This document shows, piece after piece, positions 1-11,201 of a DNA stretch of 64,000 nt. A program made the translations under genes and the position numbers. Source of the DNA: Cunninghamella blakesleeana (Eukaryota > Mucoromycota > Mucoromycetes > Mucorales > Cunninghamellaceae); the NCBI GenBank assembly GCA_017871115.1, contig JAFCIZ010000002.1:3803501-3867500 (forward strand). The letters run 5' to 3'. The notes below the pieces were generated by a model, which saw nothing but the letters and a program-made list of their open reading frames with translations, made no database searches and was not told the DNA's origin. How positions within the stretch are numbered: position 1 is the stretch's first letter; each line of letters starts with the position of its first letter.

Positions 1-2556
1 ATATAAGATTTTATCATGCCATAAAGACGTCACCTGATCAATTATACCGTTGGGCTCCTTGATTAATTTGCCATTGACAAGTGTATCACCATTTCTTCTT
101 TTTTGATCCAATGTTGTTATATAGGGATTTCTTTTTTTAGCATCAGTTGTATTTGTAGTAGTAGTAGTAGTAGTATTAGTTGTATTTGTAGCAGTGGTAT
201 TAGTTGCATTTATATCAGTAACATTAGCAGCTGTAGTAGTAGTAGTGGGTGTAATAGATGGAATCATATCAATATGGACAGCATACATTGATGGAAAGAA
301 AAAAAAGGATTTTTGCCATCCAACAAAATCATCATTATCCTGCTGATTATCATCCTTTGTTGGATCTGTAAAATTCAATACTGCCACACCCATTTGGCTT
401 TCTTCTAAAACAGCTGCACCAACAAAGGATTCTTTACCATCATATTTTTTTCTTGTACAGGTAATGGATGCATTTTTATTTATTGTAGTTGTTCCAGGTA
501 CTTTATACCAATTCCAAGCACCAAACGTATCCAAATACTCTTCACCTCTTTGGTAAGTGAAAAGACTACCATCATTTAAATGAATCCCTTTTGTGTTTTG
601 TCCATTGAGACACTCAGGGGTGGATGTACGATTTGATATCAATTTCAATGTTGTTACAAACCCATGACTACGATGAATTAGATATTCACTATTCCAAAAA
701 TATCTTGTTCCTAATAAACGCCCTTGATTAGCAGACGAATAAGGTTGTTGTAATCGGCGTACAGTAGAAGATAATGAATAGGTTTTATTGGTAGTAGCGG
801 TAGTGTTATCATTGATAGAGGAGGTAGTAATGGGAGTAAGAATTGGTAAAGGAGCCCATTTTTTAGTAACTTTATCTAACTGAGTGATATTGAGAAGTAT
901 CCCAGCAGTATTTTGTAAATCTTCTGATTTGACCGAAATCATTCTACTTAATGCACTGTATTGCCATAATAATGGGGAGCGTATATACTGCGTCAAGTTA
1001 TTCTTTTTTTTATTATTTTTTTTCAAATCCAAACCAAACATCATCCATTCGCTACCAGTAACTAAATGGGCAAAAGCTTGACGAGTTGCATTAGGAGGTG
1101 ACCAAACTGCGTTAGGCATCATATCAAATATCATCAGCATATTGATTAAATGCACTTCCCCATAATTCCCGCTATAAAGTTCATGATCGTGATAAAGATA
1201 AGAACCATCCATGTTAATACCATCGATGTCTTTGGAAGCAATCATTGTATCTTGAGAAACTCTATCCAAAGCATCTTGTAAAATCAATGAATCATTTTTT
1301 AATAAGGCTAAAGAAATGCCATTATAGGCCACTTCTAAAAGATTACTTCCATTATGTTGGTGAACCAATGAATAAGATCTAGATGTAAATTTAATACATT
1401 GTTGTTTTTGTTGAAGAGTTAAATGGTCGTGAATAAGTAAACAGGCATTACCAATCAATCGAGGGTTACCGATCACTTGAGAATACCAATTTGGATTCCA
1501 TAATCCAGGTGTTCCACAGGGACAATTTTTGTATGCCTTGCCACCATTTGATGTACAATCTTCTTCTGTATAATCATTATCAAACCAAAAATCAAGACCT
1601 TGCATTACCTTTTTTAACAACTCTTTGTCTTTTGGATTATCATACCAAACAGAAGCCATAGATACTACAAAAGTAGAATAAGTAATAACAAAAAAATAAA
1701 AATAATATTAATATTAATTAGTTATTATGCCATTAAAATATATAAACTTTATAAACCCTACTATTATATAAATACGAGTATTACCAAGCCTGTCTAAATG
1801 TTGCCTTGCTGGCCAATATGCTCTTCTATATAAATAAATAATAATAATAGTATTAAAATAAAATAAAAAAAGGTGTCAATACAATATTCCTCTTTTTTTT
1901 TTTTTACCTAGCAGTACAACCTGAAGTATAGTCAATATCCGGAAAGATACCAGAATCATTCAGTGTTGACTTCCTGTAATTATTATTTATATAAAGAATA
2001 AATGTTATTTATTCAAGTTGGTTGATTGATTTATTTTATTTAAAAAATTGAAAAAGGAAAGGAAAAGGAAAAAAAAATTAGGTTCCCCTTATAATAAATG
2101 GTTTTCTCTGAATGGAACTTACCATAAATGGACATGAGCTTTATCTAAATTAGAATAAGTAGTGATTTGATTTTTATTTTTTATAATAGTTGAAAATGCA
2201 TCTTGTTGAATAGCTGTATGATTTGTATTTAGAGTAATAGGATAAAAAAATGGTGACGATGACAATAAATAAGTATTGTTATTACTTTTGTCAGTCTCTT
2301 GCTGTTGTTGTTCTCTATTTCCTATATTTACATTAATATAATTATTTATATGATCATTCTGATAATGATGGTTATTCTTATTTATTAAATTTGTAAAAAT
2401 TGGTTCATGTACAAATATAAAACTTGATAATGACATTTGCCATCCAAGCCATAAAAGGAATAATACACCAGTATAAAAACAAAATTTATAATGTTTTTTA
2501 CTATATAGAAAATATTGTAAGCATAAACATAAAAATAATAATAATAAATGAATCAT
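1..2556 (-). CDS. PL8-type polysaccharide lyase, membrane-anchored, C-terminus off window
   Basis: Hyaluronate/chondroitin/xanthan lyase family (polysaccharide lyase 8), which cuts uronic-acid polymers by beta-elimination. Exons on the minus strand are 2123-2556, 1908-1973, 1785-1825 and <1-1664; the phases agree throughout. The spliced protein reads FPDIDYTS, then WPARQHLDRL, then NPNWYSQVIGNPR and GSNLLEVAYNG (probable catalytic Asn). Then comes DGSYLYHDHELYSGNYG, whose His and Tyr align with the catalytic His/Tyr of PL8, and later GAWNWYKVPGTT, typical of the beta-sandwich part. The N-terminus has two hydrophobic stretches (about residues 1-16 and 27-50) followed by an Asn-rich linker, so a signal anchor or type II membrane protein is likelier than a freely secreted enzyme. 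Family assignment is by motif recognition and is firm; the substrate is unknown. The 3' end lies outside the window. Confidence 0.88.
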
Positions 2557-2660
2557 TTTTTATATGAAATTATTATTTTTTATTTTGTAAAGAATGAAAA
2601 TGAAAGGAAAAGAAAAGAAAGAAAGAGAGAAAGAAAGAAAGAAAGAAAGATAGAGAGGGG

Positions 2661-2692
<32 letters not shown>

Positions 2693-2967
2693 CGTAGGAG
2701 CAGATTTGTTTAATATTAATTATAAATCATATATTTATAGATAGAGCTTATATATTAATGATGCAGATTATATAAAAGGTAAAGAGAAATGCTTTTTTTT
2801 TGACTTTTTCTTTTATTTCTCCCCTTAATTATAAATATGTTTATTATATATGTTCTAACAAAATCAATATAACTCTTTTTATTATTTATTTATTTAATAA
2901 AAAAATATACAAAAATAATACATAAGATCTTTTATTTATAAACATTGATATAATGATAATAAAAAGC
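2557..2967. other. AT-rich spacer with simple repeats
   Basis: This stretch lies between the PL8 gene start and the LRR gene stop, both on the minus strand. It holds a GAAA-type purine run (about 2600-2655) and an (AT)n tract (about 2662-2690). No coding signal is visible; it is probably the promoter of the PL8 gene. Confidence 0.6.
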
Positions 2968-4453
2968 TTATTTTCTTTGAATTTTAGAAAATAAAAAACT
3001 TGAAGGATTTCTATTCATGACTTTTTGTAATCGCTGAGGGTGTCTAACAAAGGAAGATAATTTACCAGTAGTAGTAGTAGTAGTAGTAACAGTATCCAAA
3101 TCATCCATAATATTATTATTGTCTATAAAAGACATTCTTCTTGATGATAATAATTTCATATCCACTTCTTCATTATCTTCAAGCTGATGGTATCCAAGTA
3201 GTTTATGAATAAAAAGAATATTGTTTTTCAAATCATCTTGATGATGAGAAGTTTCTTGGTGAAATAAATTTAATAAACGATCCTTTTCATCAGACCAATG
3301 AGCAGAACATAATCGATATTCAAGAGGAATCCATGCATCATTTTTTTCAATCAATCTACCACGTAAAACATAAGATTCAAAATAAGGTCCATGACAGGAA
3401 GAGCAAACTTTTGCTGATCCAAGGTAGGCTAATAAATGCTCAGGTAACAACTTCATGATGTTGGCTTTTTGTTGAATGATGCTAGCTTTTTTGTTCTTAT
3501 TGGATGAAGAAGACGAAGAGGACATAATTTTTCTTGAACATATTTCTAATAAGCTAGGAGGATCATGAGTAGCATTGTATTCTATGGCATTATCAGGATC
3601 AATATCAAGTAATGATCGACAAGCTTCTAATTTTAATCTTCTTAAATGAGACAATCGAATGATTTCAGCTGGTAAGACCTTTAATGGATTATTAGATAAA
3701 TCAATAGTAGTAATTTGTTTCATGCCGTTGATATCAGATGGTAAGGACTCTAATAAATTATTGGACATTAAGAGAGTGGATAAAGACGAAAAATTACCAA
3801 GAGACTTGATTTCTTTTAATTGATTATGAGATACATCTAATTCTACTAATCTTGTTAAATATTGTATACTATCAGGTAAATTTTGTAATCGATTTTTTGC
3901 TAAGATCAATACTTCTAATTGCTTTAATTGACCGATTGTTTCTGGTACTGATTCTAATTGATTATTGTATCTGCAAATAAATATAAAAGAAAAAAAATAA
4001 AGTATATATTAGTGATTAGTTTATTTTGTTTTATATTTTCTCCTAATATATATATATATTTACTCCTCTTTTTTTTTTCATATTATGACCCATATACAAT
4101 ATATCCCATCTCTCTCACTTTCTTTCCCCCCCCCCCTTTTTTTCTATTTTATTTTATTTTTTGCCACATTTTAAATAATTATTTCAAGTAACTATCCACT
4201 ACGTAATCATATATGTATTATGAATAGCTGTTTATAGTAAAAGTCTATATATAACTTGATTACATCACCACTTCTTCTAGTTCTCCTCTCCTCTCTATAA
4301 ACCACTTTTTTCATCATCTACTTTATTCTATTACGCACATGCTTTTTTTTTTTTTTGTCAATCCCCCTTTCCTTTCTCCCCCCAAATTGACAGTCCATGC
4401 ATTCAATTAAATCAATATACATGTCATCATCAATCCTATTATCATTATCATAC

Positions 4454-4486
<33 letters not shown>

Positions 4487-5365
4487 AAAAGCCAAAACCG
4501 TTTTTTTTTTTTTTTTTTTTTTTTTTAGCGAATGATCTTGTATTTCTATTTTCTCTTTTTTATTTTTATATATCCGCCCAGACCAATAAAAATAAAGATC
4601 TCCACCCCTCCCTTTCTTCCCCTCTCTCTCATCCTCTTTCTTTTCCCACTTTTTCCCATATATGATTAAAAAAAGAAAAACAAAAAGAAAAAGAGAAACT
4701 TACAGATCCAACTTTCTTAAACAAGTTAAAAGACCAATATTATCACTTAAATTAATTAAAGAACGTCTTGGTAAATAAATTTCGCGCATGGATATATCTT
4801 GAGAAGCTAAAGCAGCAGCAGCAAAAGTAAACTTAGTTCCATTTGATTGAATAGATTGCTGATCTGTAGAGGAGGATAATGGCAATTGCTCTGGTTGCAC
4901 AAGATAATCAGGATAATATATTTCATCTACATAAGAAATATCTTCAGTTAAACTAGATAATGAGGATGATGTAGAAGAAGGTGATACATTTGATACTTTT
5001 ATTGAATAAAATCCATCTTCATCTCCATAGCCTGAATCAATACGATCGATTTGTTTTGTTAAAGTTGTTGAATCACTGGATGATGATAATGAGGATGATG
5101 AGGATGATGATATCGTACTTGATGATAATAAATCAATACATAATGGCTGCTCTTCTTCTTTTTCTTCTTTTATGGGATGATGATCATAGGTATCTTTAAA
5201 ACCATACTGTTCTGGGTATAATAAAATTCTTTTATCTAATGTTACTATATCTTGTTGTAGTTGTTGTTTAATTATTCTTTGATGTTTTAAAGAAGAACCA
5301 GCTTCTGAAGAATCAGCTATCACACCAAAAGTATAATCTATTTGACTTGATACTGTTTGTCCCAT
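2968..5365 (-). CDS. Leucine-rich repeat protein with putative N-myristoylation signal
   Basis: Two exons, 4704-5365 and 2968-3970, join in frame to give LDLYNNQLESVPETIGQL across the junction. The protein starts MGQTVSS, a good N-myristoylation context (Gly2, Ser6), so membrane attachment is likely. About 220 residues of Ser-rich, acidic, low-complexity sequence follow, then five or six leucine-rich repeats of the LxxLxLxxNxLxxLP type. A C-terminal region contains CSSCHGPYF and a further Cys before HWSDEKDRLL, which could be a metal-binding or disulphide site. LRR proteins of this kind usually act as interaction scaffolds in signalling; no catalytic domain is visible. The single intron is 733 nt, long for this window, and consists of pyrimidine-rich low-complexity DNA including a T26 run. 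The exact function is unknown. Confidence 0.8.
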
Positions 5366-5807
5366 TTTTTTTTTATATCTATAACAAATCTATTTGTATA
5401 TATTTATATACTTATATATATATATATATTATTTTTTTTCTATGTATTTTTTATTTTATTTTATTTTTCCAATAAAAGGCTTTTTATATATGATATATAT
5501 ATATAATGAGGGTATTAAAATACAATAATGAAAAAAAAATGAAAAAAAAGGTAAAAAATAAAAAATACAACAATAATAATATAATATAATATAATATATA
5601 TAAAGATATATAAAAAAGTAAGAGAAAAGAAAAAGAAAGAAAAAAAAAAAAAAGAAATTGGAACTTCAGGACAAAAATAAATATACAAAAAAAAGAAGCG
5701 GAAGTTCAAATATATATCGACGACCCATTTTAGGAAAATGATTTATTGTTTTTTTTTTATGTGCTTATTCTATTTATAAATAAATAAATGATATTAAATA
5801 TATATAT
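5366..5807. other. Intergenic, low-complexity AT-rich
   Basis: Upstream of the LRR gene and downstream of the bL9 stop, both on the minus strand. It contains AT dinucleotide and A-rich runs. The only open frames are composition artefacts (Phe/Tyr/Ile strings). It is presumably the LRR promoter and the bL9 3' UTR. Confidence 0.6.
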
Positions 5808-6951
5808 TTAGGTAGATTTTACATTGATTTGAATTAAAGTAGGTACATCAGCTATTTGTACATTAATAGTATGGTCGCCTAAAGTTTTAATACGACCACC
5901 CTCTGATTTGAATTCAATAGCACTCTTTTCTATATTTATGCCATAATCTTCCTTTAATTTCTCCACAAGATCGTCCGATGAAACTGATCCAAAAATATGG
6001 TTACTATTGGGTACCACTGCACGTTGGAATTCAAGCACTTTCACCTTATTTAATTCATTTACTAATTTGTTTACTGCTTCTTGTCGCTGTTCTTTTTGAA
6101 TATCTGTTAATGAATCGTTATCCTAAATAAATAAATAAATAAGGGGAGAAAAGAAGATGAGGATATAATCATCTTTTATGGTAAATCATCATTCATTATT
6201 ATTACGTACGATCACATGTTTCTTTTCATTTTCTAATTCACGATTACGAGGTCCAGTATATTTTTGAACATAACTTGCTTTTCCCGAAGGATATAAAATG
6301 TTTCGCATCAATCCAGCTATATTTATAAAATTTTTTAAAAAAAAAGAATGCATTGTCAATAAAAAATATTTATATGGTTATCTATGCAACAGATAAATCA
6401 CCCCACACCACATATATACACATTACATTACTTTTTTTTGCATATATAGAAATCATTATCTCCCTCTTTCAAACTTTTTGCCCACTCAGTCATCAATCTC
6501 CTTATCTTTCCTATATTCCTTTTTCTCTTTATTTCCCTCTCCCCCCCCCCCAAAAAAAAAAAAAATATTATTTTTTTTATAAGAAAACCTACGTCTAACA
6601 GTAACAATATCGTCTATATTAAAAAGATAAAAAAAAATAGTTTTATTTTATTTTAGTATGTTTATTATATACACATATACATATATATATATATATATAT
6701 GTATGTTACCTTTAATACCAACACCTTCAATATATTCATTTAGCTTGACTTGAATAGAAGCTTTTTTATGTGCTTGTCTCTTCATATAAGTAAAATAAAA
6801 ATGCAAAGGAAAAATAGAATACAATAAATATTATGTCATAGGTAATATCATTTTTTTATTGTTAGTTAATTTTATATTTAACCTTAGTAATGGAGGTAAT
6901 AATGGGTTGACACGTTCTAATTTGACTACACTGACGCACAAAGAATGACAT
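5808..6951 (-). CDS. Mitochondrial large-subunit ribosomal protein bL9m
   Basis: bL9 binds 23S-type rRNA near the L1 stalk of the ribosome. Five exons on the minus strand: 6883-6951, 6710-6779, 6593-6613, 6210-6316 and 5808-6122, giving 193 aa in frame. After a 23-residue leader (MSFFVRQCSQIRTCQ..., plausible mitochondrial presequence) comes the N-terminal bL9 domain: VKLNEYIEGVGIK, DDIVTVRPGLMRNILYPSGKA, where RPG.xRN.L.P.GKA is the family signature. The C-terminal domain reads IFGSVSSDDLVEKLKEDYGI, then IKTLGDHTINVQI. The third exon is only 21 nt; it uses donor GTAGGT, since the alternative donor three bases on would break the RPG motif. The exon 1 donor (GTTAAA) is weak and that junction is the least certain. 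Confidence 0.9.
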
Positions 6952-7826
6952 ATTTTTATTTTATATTTTTTAAAAAAAGGAAAGAGTGAGAGAGGGGGAA
7001 GTTTAAAAAAAATCAAAAGCCACAAGGATTTATTATGATATGAGCCAAAAAAAAAAAAAAAAAAAGAAACGGGCTTTAAAATTATTCATAAAATTTGATC
7101 AAAAAGACAGAGGCATTTTTTTTTTTTGTTCCCTTTTTTTAGCTAATAATAAAAGAAAGTATGAAAAAAGTAGGATATATAGAAAAAACAATATATATAT
7201 ATATATATATATATGATAATATTATACAAAAAAGGTTATGATGATGTCGTAAAAGGTTCGAAAATAAAAAAGATATATTTATATATGATATAGTTTATGA
7301 ATTGCGTTATCTTTTATTACTGTTCGTAATCTTGATATTATTCATACTTTTTGAATTTAAATATCGTAAGGCCGGACAAAGAATAATCAAAAACGATAAC
7401 AATAATACTAATACTAATAGTAATAGTAATAGTATTATAATTATTAGTATTATTGTTATCTGTGTTATATTTAGATTGTCTATAGTTATAGGGTAGTGTA
7501 TTATATGACAATAAAGGGTGACACGACATTTTTTATCAAAACCAAGCTTTTATCTGAACTAAAATATCTTTTAAAGTGAAATAATATTTTGGTGGATAAT
7601 AAAAGCAAGATATTTAATAAAAGTCAAACCATTCATAAGCTATTACACTATATAAATATTTTTTATTTTATGTGAACAAACCTTTGAAAACTGAACCTTT
7701 TTATTATCATTATTATCATAAAAAAAATAGAATGTACGCATATTATTATTTTCTATTGATTAACCAACTATTCATTTATATACTTGATCTATTTTCAATA
7801 ATATAGAAACCCACTTGATATCAACT
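6952..7826. other. Divergent promoter region, bL9m / Alba protein
   Basis: The two flanking genes are transcribed away from each other, so this 875-nt stretch should hold both promoters. It contains long A and T runs, an (AT)n tract near 7190-7213 and a strong inverted repeat at 7395-7460 (listed separately). No convincing gene was found. Confidence 0.6.
7395..7460. repeat. Perfect 18-bp inverted repeat
   Basis: The left arm 7395-7412 (GATAACAATAATACTAAT) is the exact reverse complement of 7443-7460. The 30-nt centre is itself made of TAATAG units. It could form a cruciform or hairpin in the shared promoter. It may simply have grown from trinucleotide repeats of TAA/TTA type. Confidence 0.8.
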
Positions 7827-8237
7827 ATGGAAAATTATAAAAAGGATAATAATAAACCAGTAACCACTAGTGAAGCACCACCTGCAGACAATGAAATAAG
7901 AATAACACAAACATTAAAAATTCAACGAGCAGTAGAGATTGGGTTAAATAAAATAAAGGTATCATATATATATATATATGTATTATTTATAAACTGGATT
8001 AGGCCAAATAATTAATTGAATATATATATTTATATTTATATAGGAACATTCACATATAGTTCTAGTTGGTAAAGGAAAACACATTAATAAATCAATTACT
8101 GTAGTAGAAATAGTAAAACGAAAGATGAAAGGATCGCTCCATCAATATAATCAAATAGGAACAGTAACATCAACTGATTCTTGGTCACCTTCTCCTGCTG
8201 AAGACATCGATAGGTACAAACCACTTTTATTACACCC

Positions 8238-8279
<42 letters not shown>

Positions 8280-8562
8280 ATGTATGATATGCAATATATT
8301 AATTGTACAAATGCTGTTTACATTTTTCATATAATAGTATCACCGTCGATAAAAAATTACCTGTCATGATTATTCATTTGTCAACTAAAGAATTACCAGA
8401 GTTAGAGTTCATATCAGGGTATAATATAAATATAAAAATATTTTTTCAGTTTGATAGATGTATACTAATTGTCATTATTTATTTTAATCCCTGATTTTCT
8501 AAATTTTATCCTTTTGTATTTTTTTTTTTTCTACTAGATATCAACCACCTACAAATGAATAA
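7827..8562 (+). CDS. Alba-domain RNA-binding protein (Rpp25/Pop6-like)
   Basis: Four exons: 7827-7958, 8044-8213, 8338-8418 and 8538-8562, giving 135 aa. The ATG at 7827 is the first in frame; the upstream in-frame TTG at 7815 is not a start. The protein matches the Alba fold of RNase P/MRP subunits: IRITQTLKIQRAVEIGLNKI, then HIVLVGKGKHINKSITVVEIV, LHQYNQIGTVTS and LPVMIIHLSTKEL. In eukaryotes single-domain Alba proteins of this length are Rpp25/Rpp20-type subunits that bind the P3 domain of RNase P and MRP RNA in the nucleolus. Which subunit this is cannot be settled here. It could also be a cytoplasmic Alba homologue. The gene converges on the rhomboid gene, with only about 160 nt between the stops. 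Confidence 0.85.
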
Positions 8563-8721
8563 CTATAGATATAAAATAATAAATAGGATAAATCTAACAA
8601 CTGTATATATACATTTAAACAATCATACAATGAATAAACAACTACTCATCATTTTGGATAATAAGGATGCAACTTTTTTATATATTTTATTGATATATTA
8701 TGAATTTTAATAATAAATTAA

Positions 8722-9132
8722 TTATATGCTACATGTTTTTGAGAATGGAAGACATGATACATAATGACACCAAGGACAATTCTAAAATAAAGACAATATA
8801 TAAAATGATGGAATAAATAAAAATACAAAAATAATAATATAATATAATATATATTATTTAATTATACCTCTGATAAATTTCGGTTGGAGTAAAAACTAGA
8901 CAACATCAAATAAAATGCAATTGTTAAAATAATAAATGATAACACTTTTATCACCACGATAAGGATCCCTTTTTTTTTATTCAATTTCAAATTAATTGAA
9001 GCAGGTAACACCATCACACCAATTAATATTCCAGCAATTAGACCACCTAAATGATTAAAATTGTTATATCCCGGAAAATAACCGATGATTCCACCGCTCA
9101 CTACATGTGGATATAAACACATTTATAAATAG

Positions 9133-9176
<44 letters not shown>

Positions 9177-10740
9177 GTGCTTATTATTTATTTATTATAT
9201 TTATTATTATAATTTTCATTTATATTACATACCGATAAGTAAAATGTGTTTTAATAATAACATATTATTTGAAAATTGTTGCCACGATGTAAATAAATCA
9301 ACTATGCTTAACCCAACAATACCAAAGATTGATCCAAAACAACCAGTGAGAACTATTTAGAATAATAATAATAATAATAATAGTAATAATAATGAATTTT
9401 TATATAAATACAGTAATATACATTTTTACATATATTTATTTTTTTTCTTTGTATTACCTATACTTTCATTTAAAAATAAAGAAACAAATACAGATCCAAA
9501 TATACCGGAGACAATCCAAACAAAAGCATATCGTAAAGGGTTTATTTTTCTTTCAACACTTGCACAAAAGGTTAAAAGAATAGTGACATTAATTATCAAT
9601 TGAACAAGACCTGAGTTAACTAAAAGAGAACTTAAAAATCGATAATGTTGGTCAGGGTAACCTTCCTTTGAAAATGTAGTTAAACTACATAATTCTTGAA
9701 GATGGCAAGCTCCATTTGTAGAAGGCTGAATAAAATAAGTCCATGATGGTGATGTTAATGGCAATGGTGTGCCTTATTTTTTTAAAAAAAATAAAAATAA
9801 AAAAATGAATAAATAAAAAATGAAGAAGTATTTATTTTTCTAATTTTAAACTTTTTTAGTTTTTTTTTTACTTGTTGATCCACAATCAAACGTAGTGGTG
9901 CTATTTATGAGATTTCCTTTTCGAATACAAGAAGTAAATAACGCACCAGATTTAACCATTGTTTCTGAATTTGGTCCCAACATAGCATTAAATGGGGATA
10001 AACTAAGAATTGATCCTAAAGAATAAATAAAGGAAAGAAGAAAAGATAAATAGCTTTTTCTTAAAAAATAAAATAAAAAGCCATCTTTTTTTAAACAAAT
10101 ATTAAGTACCATAGTTTTGTTTAAATAAAATAACTTGATAAACAAAAAGGATACAGCTGCCTATAGCAATAAGGTATGAAAAAATGGGTATCCAATTTCT
10201 ATTTAATGATGGTTGTTGTTGTTGTTGCTGTTGATACATATTCGGACGATGATAATCTTGTTGACGTACAGATTCACTATCATGATGATGATTAGGATGG
10301 ATGGGATAATTAATGGAAGGTGAGGATTGATATGATTTTTCTTGAATTTTTGGTGGTATAGATATATTATTATTATAAAGATCATGATGATGATGTGTTG
10401 CTTTTTCATTATGTAGAGCCCAATTTAATTCTTGATTTTTTAATCTTTCATTTTCTAATCGAGCATTATACCATTTCATAGTTTCTAACATGGATAATAT
10501 GGTTTTTCGTACTGTTTTTTTTCTACTTTTATAATCATCTTCCTCATCTTCGTTATATAAAATACCTCTTCGTTTACTATTACTATTACTATTGCTACTA
10601 TAATAATTTTGTTCATCGATATCGTCATTAGGCAGCGGTCTAATGTTTTGATTTGAATGTGACATAAGTGATGCACGTGAATCCGAAGAATAATATGGTA
10701 AAATAGATCTTGTTTTCCATTTTTCAAAATAATACTTCAT
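8722..10740 (-). CDS. Rhomboid-family membrane protein lacking the catalytic serine (pseudoprotease)
   Basis: Six exons on the minus strand: 10110-10740, 9872-10015, 9458-9772, 9233-9352, 8868-9100 and 8722-8781, giving 500 aa in frame. The order is: low-complexity cytoplasmic N-terminus with a polyQ run, a first membrane segment (IFSYLIAIGSCILFVYQVIL), the fungal rhomboid signature LSPFNAMLGPNSETMVKSGA, then DQHYRFLSSLLVNSGLVQL and SVERKINPLRYAFVWIVSGIFG, GCFGSIFGIVG, and NNFNHLGGLIAG. The tail is CPWCHYVSCLP, common in fungal rhomboids. Active rhomboids have GxSG in the fourth membrane helix; here the frame reads Gly-Cys-Phe-Gly. The partner histidine (HLGG) is kept. This predicts an iRhom/derlin-like non-proteolytic protein. 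The loss is read directly from 9330-9343 and is inside an exon, so it does not depend on a splice choice. Confidence 0.85.
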
Positions 10741-11201
10741 AATTACGTACGTATGATCACTTTAATTTCTTTAATGAACGTAATAATAGTAGTAATATTA
10801 ACAATAGTTTAATGTTAATTATTTAAAAAAATTAAAATATTAGAAAATTAAAAAAATGAAAAAGTTAAAAAAACTTCTTTTTATAACTTTTAAAAAATAA
10901 AAATCGTAATTAATATTTCAATATATTAAAACTTAATTTAGTACAAAAGTCGATCTGTTAATTGACTGATAGCTTTCAAAGTAGAATATATATAATTTGA
11001 TTGATATGGATATATAAATAAGTGTACAACCTTTAACAAATTATATTATAATTAAAGAAATATTAAAGGCATTAACCATTTTTGTTCATCTCTCCATTTT
11101 AAAACTCAGTTATTGAAATTTAATCTATTCGCCCTGTTTGATTTTTTTTAAAATTTTCATTCTAGTCTATTTTAATAAAAATAAAATTATAACTTTTTAT
11201 T
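10741..11201. other. Divergent promoter region, rhomboid / sphingomyelinase
   Basis: Both flanking genes start here and run outwards. The 461 nt are AT-rich with scattered TATA-like stretches and no open frame of note. Nothing else is recognisable. Confidence 0.6.

Noticed and set aside
2119..2556. Stand-alone 145-residue membrane protein
   Set aside because: It splices in phase through two small exons into the PL8 domain; the donor ACTTAC (minus GTAAGT) is strong.
7815..7826. TTG start for the Alba protein four codons upstream
   Set aside because: An ATG in normal context follows at 7827 and the Alba domain begins after it; non-ATG starts are not expected here.
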